A stretch of 64,000 nt of DNA, from contig JANQJS010000037.1 in assembly GCA_028281535.1 (NCBI GenBank), positions 172,078 to 236,077 of the forward strand. The letters are read 5' to 3'. The notes beneath the pieces were generated by a model, which searched no databases, was not told the origin of the DNA, and saw nothing but the letters and a program-made list of their open reading frames with translations. A program made the position numbers and the translations under genes. Source of the DNA: Sedimentisphaerales bacterium. Lineage in GTDB: Bacteria > Planctomycetota > Phycisphaerae > Sedimentisphaerales > SM23-30. Numbering within the stretch: the stretch's first letter is position 1; every line of letters begins with the position of its first letter. Shown one piece after another: positions 9,007-17,634 of the stretch.

Positions 9007-10608
9007 TTATGCACCTACTGTATCTGCTTGTTGCTCTTTGGAGCAGGATTGATTTTTAATTTCAGACAATTCTTCACGTACCAATTCCAAATCGGCAGGG
9101 CCAACTCGCCCGGCTAGTTGCCAAAAGACGGTTAGGTCATTGACGCCGACTTCAAAGGTTTCGATACCTTGTTCAAAAGGTTGGCACATGTTTTGGTCAT
9201 TAATGAATGAGCCGGATTTTTCCGCCCAAACAGCACTGGCAAAAACAACGTCTGCCCGCTGACTTAATTTACTATCTAATATATCGCTAACGATAAGCAC
9301 TTTGGCATTTCGTAGTTTTTCAACCATCTCATCAGGGCACCAGTTCTGCCAAGGGTAACCGCCTTGAACGAAGATGCCTTCGATTTCATTTCGACCTGCA
9401 GCCTCAACCAAATCGGTAAAGGTCATTTGGTCACCACCGAATGTTTCAAGTATTAACTCCATGCCGCGACGGTTAGGAGCTTTTTCTTTGCTAATGGTAA
9501 AACCTGCTTTAAAGGTTTCATCATTTTCTGCATTAAAGACAGGGCCGCGAACCAGAATCGCCTGTTCATTGAGTTCTCTTGCCCAACTTGCTGCAAGCCA
9601 TTGTTCTTCCAGGCTTGCCATGGGGCTAATGACAACAGCAAGTTTACGTCCTGTTTCAGGAGTAAATTCGCTGAACATTTCTTTTGCAGAATCTACAGCA
9701 TTTTCAATTGAACTGTCATACATCGCACTATCACGACGTACCTGGCAACGTTTGATACGTTCATCGGCATGAACATATTTAAAACCGTGACGACCTTCAT
9801 CACACATCCAATAGTCATTGACTTCTGGATTGTGACGAGGTTTTAATCGGTAAATCACACCTTTGTTATAGTCGACGGTGATATTGCAACCTTTGCTGCA
9901 ACCTGCACAAACGCTATCTGCTGATTTGAGTTCCCAAACACGCTGTTTGAATAAGAATTCATTATCTAACAATGCACCGACAGGACAAAGATCGACAACG
10001 TTACCAGCAAGTTTGTCATTGACGCCAAATCCTGGGAAAACATCGATTTCACTGCCATTGCCACGTTCGTGGACATATAGTTCGCCACCACCTGATATTT
10101 CACGGGTAAAGCGAACACAGCGTGTACACATAATGCAACGATCGCCATAGAGTAGCACTTTTTCGCCGACTTGCTTTTTGGGTTGTTTGATTTTATCTTC
10201 ACGGAATCGGCTTTCGCTTTGTCCATGATTATAACTATGATCTTGAAGACCACATTCACCAGCTTGATCGCAGACAGGACAATCAAGTGGATGATTGATG
10301 AGAAGAAATTCCATGATTTCTTTTCGATGTTGTTTTGATTTATCGGTATGGGTATTGACGACCATGTTGTCAGTCACTTTCATTTGACATGACATCATGA
10401 CCTTAGGAAACATTTTGACATTGCCATCGGCATCTTTGCTACCGGCTTCAACGGCACATAGACGACAAGATGCTGCAACACTTAAACCTGGATGATAGCA
10501 ATAATGAGGAACTTCTTCTTTGACGTTTTCTTTAATCACGTCAATCAGCTGCCTACCTGCTTCGGCTTCAACATCCTGGCCATTTATTGTAACTGTAACT
10601 TTTGACAT
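9007..10608 (-). CDS. nuoG: NADH-quinone oxidoreductase subunit G, short form with N7-type cluster motif
   Basis: Peripheral-arm iron-sulfur subunit. It shows the N-terminal [2Fe-2S] domain (CYHPGLSVAASCRLC), the His/Cys N5 motif (HPLDCPVCDQAGECGLQD), the ferredoxin-like N4 ligands (CIMCTRCVRF and later CPVGAL), and a CxxCxxxCx27C series beginning CAGCSKGCN that matches the extra cluster N7. The protein is only about 533 residues; many NuoG proteins run to 780-900, so most of the C-terminal molybdopterin-oxidoreductase-like domain is reduced. An upstream TTG at 10617 is possible, but the ATG at 10608 giving MSKVTVTING fits the family N-terminus. Confidence 0.95.
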   Translation of the reverse strand: MSKVTVTINGQDVEAEAGRQLIDVIKENVKEEVPHYCYHPGLSVAASCRLCAVEAGSKDADGNVKMFPKVMMSCQMKVTDNMVVNTHTDKSKQHRKEIMEFLLINHPLDCPVCDQAGECGLQDHSYNHGQSESRFREDKIKQPKKQVGEKVLLYGDRCIMCTRCVRFTREISGGGELYVHERGNGSEIDVFPGFGVNDKLAGNVVDLCPVGALLDNEFLFKQRVWELKSADSVCAGCSKGCNITVDYNKGVIYRLKPRHNPEVNDYWMCDEGRHGFKYVHADERIKRCQVRRDSAMYDSSIENAVDSAKEMFSEFTPETGRKLAVVISPMASLEEQWLAASWARELNEQAILVRGPVFNAENDETFKAGFTISKEKAPNRRGMELILETFGGDQMTFTDLVEAAGRNEIEGIFVQGGYPWQNWCPDEMVEKLRNAKVLIVSDILDSKLSQRADVVFASAVWAEKSGSFINDQNMCQPFEQGIETFEVGVNDLTVFWQLAGRVGPADLELVREELSEIKNQSCSKEQQADTVGA

Positions 10609-10650
10609 ACGCTTCAATGTCCCTTTAGGTGATCAATCGTTCAAAGCGAT

Positions 10651-11928
10651 TTAGACCGCAACCGCTGATGCGGATTCGATTTTTGCTTCAAATTCCTCAC
10701 GATATTTTTGAATAAAGTTTTTCGCTGCCCATGCGGTACCGTCAGCCAAACCACATATAGTTTTACCCGGCATAGATCCTTGTGCATCACACAACTCAAT
10801 CATATTATCCAGGTCATCTTTCTTGCCTTCACCGGCCAGGATACGATCTAATGTCTTGAGCATCCAACCCGATCCTTCACGACACGGTGTACATTGACCA
10901 CAACTTTCATGCTTAAAGAAGTGAACAATGTTTCGCAATGCACTGACCATACAGGTGTCTTCATCCATAACAATGACACCTGCGGTTCCCAGTCCCATGC
11001 AACCTCGTTGGCCGGGACCATCAAAATCCAGTGGGCAATCCAACTCGTCGGCATGCAGCACACCCATGCTGACACCACCAGGGATCGCACCTTTGCATTT
11101 TTTTCCGTTACGCATGCCGCCGGCATACTTTTCAATGAGATCGCGACAGGTCACACCCAACGGTAATTCATAAACGCCAGGTTTATTGACATGTCCACTG
11201 ATGCCATAAAGTTTTGGGCCAGCAGATTTTTCTGTTCCTATAGAGGTAAACCAATCAGCACCATTATGAATAATATGTGGTACGCAGCAAAGCGTTTCGA
11301 CATTATTCACAACCGTAGGTTTTCCAAAGGCACCTTCGATCGCAGGGAAAGGAGGTTTGATACGCGGCCAACCGCGTTTACCTTCCAAGGCTTCCAACAT
11401 GCCAGTTTCTTCGCCGCAAATATAAGCACCTGCACCACGATGCACATAACATTCTAAATCATATCCGCTGCCCTGGATGTTTTTTCCAAAATAGCCAGCT
11501 TCGTAGGCTTCATCGACGGCTTTTTGCAAGATCTTGGCTTGCAAGTGAAATTCACCGCGAATAAATATGTAAGCCACTGTTGCACGCGTGGCATAGCTAC
11601 TGACAATAATGCCTTCCAGAATCTGATGCGGATCATGATCACATAAGTAGCGATCTTTGAAAGTTCCTGGTTCCGATTCATCAAAATTGACCGCCATGTA
11701 AATGGGGCCAGGATGATCTTTAGGCAGGAAAGTCCATTTCATACCGGCACTGAAACCTGCACCACCGCGGCCACGCAAGCCACTGGCTTTGACCAGATCG
11801 GTCAGTTCATCAGGTTTCATTGCAAAGGCTTTGGGCAAACTACTGTAGCCGCCTCGCTCAACATAAACGCTGAGTTTCTGCGAATCTTTGACGCCAACAT
11901 TTTTTGTTAATACGGGTTCAAAACTCAT
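10651..11928 (-). CDS. nuoF: NADH-quinone oxidoreductase subunit F (NADH- and FMN-binding)
   Basis: The subunit where NADH is oxidised: it binds NADH, FMN and cluster N3. The 425-residue product contains the glycine-rich nucleotide motif GRGGAGFSAGMKW, the FMN region ESEPGTFKDR and GAGAYICGEETGMLEALEG, and the N3 ligands in CGQCTPCREGSGW with a downstream cysteine in GKTICGLADG. It is located between nuoE and nuoG; the three encode the dehydrogenase module. Confidence 0.97.
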   Translation of the reverse strand: MSFEPVLTKNVGVKDSQKLSVYVERGGYSSLPKAFAMKPDELTDLVKASGLRGRGGAGFSAGMKWTFLPKDHPGPIYMAVNFDESEPGTFKDRYLCDHDPHQILEGIIVSSYATRATVAYIFIRGEFHLQAKILQKAVDEAYEAGYFGKNIQGSGYDLECYVHRGAGAYICGEETGMLEALEGKRGWPRIKPPFPAIEGAFGKPTVVNNVETLCCVPHIIHNGADWFTSIGTEKSAGPKLYGISGHVNKPGVYELPLGVTCRDLIEKYAGGMRNGKKCKGAIPGGVSMGVLHADELDCPLDFDGPGQRGCMGLGTAGVIVMDEDTCMVSALRNIVHFFKHESCGQCTPCREGSGWMLKTLDRILAGEGKKDDLDNMIELCDAQGSMPGKTICGLADGTAWAAKNFIQKYREEFEAKIESASAVAV

Positions 11929-11942
11929 AGTGTATTTGGCCC

Positions 11943-12461
11943 TTAAGCGGTTTTATCGATGAGATCATCGAGTTGTTCAACCGATTCAATTTTATGTAAA
12001 TCTTCGTTCATTAATATTGCCGGTGCCATTTCGCAAGCACCGATGCATTCCATAGGGATTAGTGTGAATTTACCATCTTCAGTGGTTTCGCGAGGTCCGA
12101 TGTTCAGTTTATCTTTCACTTTTTTCATCAGATCTTTGCAGCCACAAATATCACAAGAAAGTGAAACGCAAACACCGATCAGGTTTTTGCCTAACTTTTC
12201 GCGGCTATACATATCGTAGAAACTCAATGTGTCCAGCACTTCGCCGGGACTGATCTCATGAATTTCAGCGAGTTCGCGAATCGCTTGGTCACTGATCTGT
12301 TTATATTTGTTTTGTACCATGTGCAACGAGGTCAAGAGCACCGCTTGCTTGGTAGGGTATTTAGCAAACTCCGCTTCGATTTTTTGTCGCATCTCATCGG
12401 TGACGACTTTATCAGCTGAGTCTGGAGTTCCTTTTAGTCGGTCAACTATTTGCCAGGCCAT
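11943..12461 (-). CDS. nuoE: NADH-quinone oxidoreductase subunit E ([2Fe-2S] thioredoxin-like)
   Basis: Complex I subunit carrying cluster N1a in a thioredoxin-like fold. Four ligands are visible as CVSLSC and, about 40 residues on, CIGACEMAP. The 172-residue length is normal for NuoE. Its N-terminal helical region (DEMRQKIEAEFAKYPTK) is also family-like. It starts downstream of nuoD and 15 bases before nuoF. Confidence 0.96.
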   Translation of the reverse strand: MAWQIVDRLKGTPDSADKVVTDEMRQKIEAEFAKYPTKQAVLLTSLHMVQNKYKQISDQAIRELAEIHEISPGEVLDTLSFYDMYSREKLGKNLIGVCVSLSCDICGCKDLMKKVKDKLNIGPRETTEDGKFTLIPMECIGACEMAPAILMNEDLHKIESVEQLDDLIDKTA

Positions 12462-12485
12462 TGTTTGTTTTTAACCTTTCAAAAA

Positions 12486-13748
12486 TTATCGATCTAATTC
12501 TGCGGCGATCACATTCATACTTGCCAGTGCTACCACCACTTCAGAAATGGTATGGCCGCACATGAGTCGTGCAGCGGCTTGCAAGTGAATAAATGAAGGC
12601 CCACGTGTTTTTGCTCGCCAGGCTTTATTCGTTCCATCAGAAACCAAAAAGAAACCAAGTTCACCATTGGCTGTTTCTTGTGCACCGTAACATTCATTCA
12701 CGGGTGCATGGAAGCCACGGTTGGTCATCACTGTTTCAAAGTGATGGATCAAACCTTCGATACTGCCATAGGTTTCGGTTTTTTCTGCCAAGGGCACGCG
12801 TAGATCACTGTCTACATTAATAGGACCAGAGGGTAAATTTTTTACCGCCTGTTTTATAATCGAAATACTTTGTTCAATTTCTTCCATACGAACCAAGTAG
12901 CGACTGAAGACATCACCATCTGAGCCGATGGGGATTTTGAATTCCAGTTCAGGATAAGCCAAGTAAGGTTCATCTTTACGCAAGTCGCGTTTGACACCTG
13001 AGCCGCGAGCCATTGGACCAGTCCAGGAATAGTTTATCGCTTCTTCGTAGCTCATCACGGCAACGTTACGTGTTCGTTCCTGGAAGATACGGTTGCGGTT
13101 GAGCAATTTGCGAAACTCTACCAGAGTTTTTGGTAGGTGCTTGCAGAAATCGAGCACCATTTGATCCCATCCGTCTGGAATATCTGCCATCGCACCGCCG
13201 GCACGTGTCCAGCTGGTTGTAAACCGAGCACCGCATAATGCTTCAAATAAATCATAAATATGTTCGCGATCATTAAAGCAGAAAATAAACGCCGTAAATG
13301 CTCCGACTTCCAATGCAGCTTCACCGACATTCAGGAGGTGGTCCTGAATACGAGCGAGTTCAGCGACAATGGTTCGGGCATATTTACATCTGGGGGTAAT
13401 TTCAATATCGAGTAATTTTTCAACCGCATGGTGCCAGGCGATATTGTTGGCCATGGGTGAAAGATAATTCATACGATCAGTGACAGTCACATATTGATCA
13501 TAGGTATGATGTTCTGCGAGCTTTTCAAATCCACTATGTAGATATCCAATATGAGGGGTAATATCTACGACACGTTCGCCATCGAGCTTCATGACCAAGT
13601 GAATGGTCGTATGTGTTGCCGGGTGTTGTGGCCCAAAATTTAATGTCCAATGGTCCGGGTTTTCCTGGTCCTGGATCATTTGCGGAGGTTGAGCAACCTC
13701 TTGCGGTGGCATTTTGTCTGGCGGTAATTGTGTTTGTGTCATGGACAA
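12486..13748 (-). CDS. nuoD: NADH-quinone oxidoreductase subunit D (49 kDa)
   Basis: Peripheral subunit that, with NuoB, builds the quinone-reduction site. It retains NiFe-hydrogenase-like sequence such as FGPQHPATHTTIHL near the N-terminus with its conserved His, and WTGPMARGSGVKRDLRKDEPY. The product has 420 residues with an extra proline/glutamine-rich N-terminal leader of about 25 residues (TQLPPDKMPPQEVAQPPQM). It is encoded separately from nuoC, with a 19-base gap. Confidence 0.97.
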   Translation of the reverse strand: MSMTQTQLPPDKMPPQEVAQPPQMIQDQENPDHWTLNFGPQHPATHTTIHLVMKLDGERVVDITPHIGYLHSGFEKLAEHHTYDQYVTVTDRMNYLSPMANNIAWHHAVEKLLDIEITPRCKYARTIVAELARIQDHLLNVGEAALEVGAFTAFIFCFNDREHIYDLFEALCGARFTTSWTRAGGAMADIPDGWDQMVLDFCKHLPKTLVEFRKLLNRNRIFQERTRNVAVMSYEEAINYSWTGPMARGSGVKRDLRKDEPYLAYPELEFKIPIGSDGDVFSRYLVRMEEIEQSISIIKQAVKNLPSGPINVDSDLRVPLAEKTETYGSIEGLIHHFETVMTNRGFHAPVNECYGAQETANGELGFFLVSDGTNKAWRAKTRGPSFIHLQAAARLMCGHTISEVVVALASMNVIAAELDR

Positions 13749-13767
13749 CGCTCTTATATTATAGTGT

Positions 13768-14283
13768 TTATGCAGATTCTGTTGTGATTGGGGTAAAACT
13801 TTCGCGTTCGCCTTGACCTTTCAGTGGATAGGTTTTACGCAGTGGGTACTTACCTTCAAATAAATCACACAATAAAATACGGCGCGGATCAGGGTGGCCT
13901 TCAAACGTGATACCATACATTTCAGCGGTTTCGCGTTCGGACCATTCGGATCCTTTGTAAATTCCGTTTAAGGTCGGCACCGTTAAATCGTCTTCAGAAA
14001 GAAATACTTTGATAATGATTCTGCGGTTTTTATCGATACTTAATAGTGGATAGAGTACGCCAAACCGAGCATTTTGTTCTTCGGGGTAGTCCAGATAGTC
14101 CACGCCCCATACATCGGTTAATTGTTTGTAACCGCATGCAGGATCATTATATAAGAAAGTGATGACATCAACCAAAATGGATTTAGGTATGACGACTGTT
14201 GTGTTGCCGTTGAATTCACGCACATCAATATGCTGCTGTCCAAATTTTTCAATAAGCAACGGTACCGTTGGATGATCACTCAT
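13768..14283 (-). CDS. nuoC: NADH-quinone oxidoreductase subunit C (30 kDa)
   Basis: Scaffold subunit of the complex I peripheral arm, 171 residues. The 30-kDa family signature is clear: WSERETAEMYGITFEGHPDPRRIL, here seen in two parts on either side of GITF, followed by a positively charged tail. It is not fused to nuoD. It lies between nuoB and nuoD. Confidence 0.96.
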   Translation of the reverse strand: MSDHPTVPLLIEKFGQQHIDVREFNGNTTVVIPKSILVDVITFLYNDPACGYKQLTDVWGVDYLDYPEEQNARFGVLYPLLSIDKNRRIIIKVFLSEDDLTVPTLNGIYKGSEWSERETAEMYGITFEGHPDPRRILLCDLFEGKYPLRKTYPLKGQGERESFTPITTESA

Positions 14284-14310
14284 AATAGTTTGTCAAGCTC
14301 CTTGCAAGTC

Positions 14311-14910
14311 TTAGCACATTGAACCAGGTGGTTTTAGAATATCTTCTTCTTTAGGCTTTAAGCTTAAAGGAACCGGCGTACGTTTTGGTTCAATGACAAC
14401 GCCAAGCGGTTTAGAACGACTTTGAGTTTTGCCTTCTGCGGCAATTTTCTGAATTTGCATCAAACCTTCGATGAGCTGTTCCGGACGCGGTGGGCATCCT
14501 GGAATATAAACATCGACGGGGACATACTGATCAATCCCCTGGACAACAGCATACGTATCAAAGACACCGCCGGTACTGGCACAGGCGCCCATGCTAACGA
14601 CCCATTTGGGTTCGCACATCTGTTGATAAATTCTTTGTAAGACCGGCAACATTTTGACTGTTACTCGACCTGCGACAAATAATAGATCGGATTGTCTGGG
14701 AGTAAAACGCATGGCTTCGGCGCCAAAACGAGCCAGATCAAATCGACTACAGGCCACGGCCATGAATTCAATACCACAGCAGGCGGTAGCGAAGGGCATG
14801 GGCCACAATGAATATTTGCGACACCAACCTACGGCTGTATCCAGTGTGGTTGTCAGGATAGGGAGTTTGTCAGCTAATGCATCCGGTAAATTGTTTCTGT
14901 TACCATCCAT
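14311..14910 (-). CDS. nuoB: NADH-quinone oxidoreductase subunit B (cluster N2)
   Basis: Carries cluster N2, the last iron-sulfur centre before quinone. The ligands are seen as the adjacent cysteines of ACCGIEFMA, the cysteine of MGACASTGG and that of [14 protein letters not shown]. The 199-residue product has the usual [17 protein letters not shown] segment. It follows nuoA by only 7 bases. Confidence 0.97.
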   Translation of the reverse strand: MDGNRNNLPDALADKLPILTTTLDTAVGWCRKYSLWPMPFATACCGIEFMAVACSRFDLARFGAEAMRFTPRQSDLLFVAGRVTVKMLPVLQRIYQQMCEPKWVVSMGACASTGGVFDTYAVVQGIDQYVPVDVYIPGCPPRPEQLIEGLMQIQKIAAEGKTQSRSKPLGVVIEPKRTPVPLSLKPKEEDILKPPGSMC

Positions 14911-14917
14911 ATTTTAA

Positions 14918-15298
14918 TTACCGCCAATCAAAGACACCGCTTGCAATATCGTAAAGCAGTGCAATTACAAGGAATAAGGTGAATATCACGATAGCTACAA
15001 ACCATGCTATATTCCCGCTGCCGCTATAGAGGACGGCCCATGGATAAAAGAAAATAAGTTCCACGTCAAAGACAAGGAACATAATTGCGATCATATAAAA
15101 TCGTGCGTGGAATGGTCGATGAGCACTGCCGACAGGATCAATGCCTGATTCGTAGGGAATCCCTTTGATTTTTCCTTTTCGGCCAGGACCGAGGATAAAA
15201 CTGGCAAAGAGCATACCGACAACCACGGCAATCGTAATACCAATCATAAGGAGAACGGCAAAATACCCAGAACTTTCGGCTAGTATCAATTGATTCAT
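14918..15298 (-). CDS. nuoA: NADH-quinone oxidoreductase subunit A
   Basis: First gene of the operon, a three-helix membrane subunit of 126 residues that clamps the interface of the membrane and peripheral arms. The conserved loop is visible as KGIPYESGIDPVGSAHRPF followed by FYMIAIMFLVFDVELIFFYPWA. In the family this loop carries the conserved cysteine; here that position reads SGID, so the cysteine is absent, a substitution that also occurs in other NuoA proteins. Confidence 0.95.
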   Translation of the reverse strand: MNQLILAESSGYFAVLLMIGITIAVVVGMLFASFILGPGRKGKIKGIPYESGIDPVGSAHRPFHARFYMIAIMFLVFDVELIFFYPWAVLYSGSGNIAWFVAIVIFTLFLVIALLYDIASGVFDWR

Positions 15299-15671
15299 TT
15301 ATTTATTACCGATCTTTGTACACTTAGGTTATAAGTTTTACGCTTCGGTGATTCCTATTGTTTACACTTTTGCTGACTGAGATGATGTAAATATCAAATA
15401 ATTAAGAGTACACCATAATTTAAAAGCCCAATAGTATATCCGAACTAAAGGACGGGTCAAGTCCCCTTAGCCAAGATTCCATGTGAATTCACAAACTTTA
15501 TTTATGTGAAGTAAACTGTAGGATGAAATGCTATAAGTTTTACGCGTCCAATAACTAACGGTATGTGCTTGCATTGGTTTTCGTCTGAGAATATATTTCT
15601 ACTATGACGTTTGATAAGTTGACTTATATAAGTAACTGTTATCTGCTTTTTTAGTATTAAAAAGGGCTATC
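15299..15671. other. Intergenic region between divergent nuoA and DUF2905 gene
   Basis: This 373-base divergent region must hold the nuo promoter, but no strong -35/-10 pair was evident on the minus strand. It contains a 14-base direct repeat, TATAAGTTTTACGC, at 15330-15343 and 15532-15545, and a 12-base perfect palindrome TGTGAATTCACA at 15482-15493. Either could be a regulator site; this is inference. Confidence 0.5.
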
Positions 15672-15902
15672 ATGTCGCAACCAACTGTCCAATTGGCTAA
15701 GCTTTTTCTGATCTTGGGAGCCATTCTAATTTGCCTGGGATTATTGATATTGTTGGCAGGTCGGTTGGGATTTTTTAAGCTGCCCGGTGATTTTTCATTC
15801 GAAACAAAAAATGTAAAAATCTTTTTCCCGCTGGTAAGTTGTCTCATAATTTCTATTTTACTCACCCTTATCCTGTGGATTATCAACCACTTCCGACACT
15901 AG
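15672..15902 (+). CDS. DUF2905 family small membrane protein
   Basis: A 76-residue protein with two hydrophobic helices (about residues 8-30 and 52-73) joined by a loop reading GRLGFFKLPGDFSFETKNVKIFFPL. That loop is the signature of the DUF2905 family (LPGD and an FP-containing stretch). The function of the family is unknown; the protein should sit in the inner membrane with a short loop on one side. It is transcribed divergently from nuo and stands alone. Confidence 0.85.
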   Translation: MSQPTVQLAKLFLILGAILICLGLLILLAGRLGFFKLPGDFSFETKNVKIFFPLVSCLIISILLTLILWIINHFRH

Positions 15903-16123
15903 ATAGATTTTACTCACAGAATGAAGTGTGATCGATATCTGTCACCACTTCTTTTGGCCTCTGAAATATCTTAAGTTTTTGATATAAAAAGAGATAAGAA
16001 TTTATCTACTCACTGAAATCCCTTGATTTAAATGCCGATATTGATTGAGTCGAGATGCTAATCATGGTGGTTACGCAGTCAGAATGTGTGTAATAATCTG
16101 AAGTTAAAGGGTTTATAGATCAT

Positions 16124-17623
16124 ATGCCGGCAGTTTTACCTGAAACAACCCCAGTTATTGGATTTCATGATCCGCTTCAATACATAAGAGTCAGAGAGTT
16201 ATTTGATCGGTGTGGATTCACAAGGGACAAAATCGTTCAATTGGTTCGTCCTCATTATCTGATTGCTCAGCATCGCCAAGCAATTCTGGACAAGTTGGAT
16301 AATTCGTATCCGCTCAATGTATTAGTAAAATTGCTGGTATTGTGTGATCGTTTGCCTCGAGCTGCGGTTGAAATGGCACTATGTCCGATGACGTTGGATG
16401 AATGGATAGAGGCGGGTATTCTTTCAATCGACGGACCGTCTGTTGTTGCCAATCATGTCATAAATGCTCAGGAAGATCTTTTTATCGCATTTGATAATTT
16501 ATTTACTGATCATGTTCACCCAGACCATGTTCCCGGTGTGAGCGGGACCAGTGGCTGGCTCTATAAGATGACCTTAAGGCATCAAGTCGATCGAACATTG
16601 GATCTTTGTTGCGGTAATGGCATTCAGGCGATGCTCGCGGCCAGGCATAGCAATCATGTTGTTGGGACAGATTTAAATGGGCGCAGTTTGGATTTTGCCC
16701 GTTTTAGCGCAACATTAAATGAGCTTGATAATATCGAATTTTTAGAGGGCAGTACATTTGATCCGGTTCGAGGACAAACCTTTGATTTGATTGTGACCAA
16801 TCCTCCATTTGTCGTTTCGCCGGAGTCGGATTATCTGTTTCGTGATAATGACATGCAGCTTGATGAGTTTGTCAAATCGATAGCTAACGATATACCTGAT
16901 TATTTAAATGAAAATGGTTTTGGTCAAATTCTTTGTAATTGGATTCAAACATCCCAAGAGTCCTGGCAAGATCGATTAAAAAGTTGGTTTGCTGATAAAG
17001 GGTGTGATGTTTTTGTTCTTTGTAATTTGACGCATAGTCCTAAGGAATATGTGGAGTTCTGGAAAAAAGATGAAGCAGATATGGCGGGGTTTGAAGATCG
17101 TTCCAGAGAATGGATCGATTATCTTTATCGAAATGATGTTGAATCGGTCAGTCTGGGATTGATTACCATACGTAAGCGGACGAGCGGGATTCCAAATTGG
17201 TTTCAATCATTTAATTGGATCGGTAAGATTCAAAAGTTTTACGGTCCAGAACTTGCAACGCGTTTTGGTGTGATGCACTATTTAAGTTCAAATCCTACAG
17301 ACGATGAGATGATGAAGACACGTTTTGTATTTCCGCAAGATACGCGATTGTCACAACATTGCAGTCCCAACAAAAAATGTTGGCAAACAGAGTCTGCTAT
17401 GATTGAACGGCCTGATGGTATCGCCAAGCCATCTCAGGTTGATTCTGTTCTTGCGGATATGCTGCTGCAGTGCAATGGCGATAGAACTTTGGAGAATGTG
17501 CTTCAAACCGTACAGAAAAAACATCAAGTGAATTTATTTTCATCGATTCATGAAAATTTAAAAGCGGTTCGTCTGATGTTATATAATGGATTTTTAACGC
17601 CCGTTGAGTTGGAAACATTTTAA
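16124..17623 (+). CDS. Class I SAM-dependent methyltransferase, first of a tandem pair
   Basis: A 499-residue cytosolic protein built as an N-terminal helical region (about 1-145), a Rossmann methyltransferase core (about 160-300) and a C-terminal region (about 330-499). Core motifs are TLDLCCGNGIQAMLAA for SAM binding, the acidic loop VGTDLNGRS and the catalytic NPPF motif at residue 226 (NPPFVVSPESDYLFRD). An NPPY/F motif is typical of enzymes that methylate amide or exocyclic amino nitrogens, such as PrmC or adenine methyltransferases, so a glutamine or nucleic-acid-base target is plausible, but the substrate is unknown. The next gene, 11 bases downstream, is a paralogue with the same layout. 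Confidence 0.8.
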   Translation: MPAVLPETTPVIGFHDPLQYIRVRELFDRCGFTRDKIVQLVRPHYLIAQHRQAILDKLDNSYPLNVLVKLLVLCDRLPRAAVEMALCPMTLDEWIEAGILSIDGPSVVANHVINAQEDLFIAFDNLFTDHVHPDHVPGVSGTSGWLYKMTLRHQVDRTLDLCCGNGIQAMLAARHSNHVVGTDLNGRSLDFARFSATLNELDNIEFLEGSTFDPVRGQTFDLIVTNPPFVVSPESDYLFRDNDMQLDEFVKSIANDIPDYLNENGFGQILCNWIQTSQESWQDRLKSWFADKGCDVFVLCNLTHSPKEYVEFWKKDEADMAGFEDRSREWIDYLYRNDVESVSLGLITIRKRTSGIPNWFQSFNWIGKIQKFYGPELATRFGVMHYLSSNPTDDEMMKTRFVFPQDTRLSQHCSPNKKCWQTESAMIERPDGIAKPSQVDSVLADMLLQCNGDRTLENVLQTVQKKHQVNLFSSIHENLKAVRLMLYNGFLTPVELETF

Positions 17624-17634
17624 AGGAGTAATCC

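Noticed and set aside
15482..15493. TGTGAATTCACA as a CRP/FNR site
   Set aside because: The half-sites are separated by 2 bases instead of 6 for CRP, so it does not fit the known operator; kept only as an unexplained palindrome.
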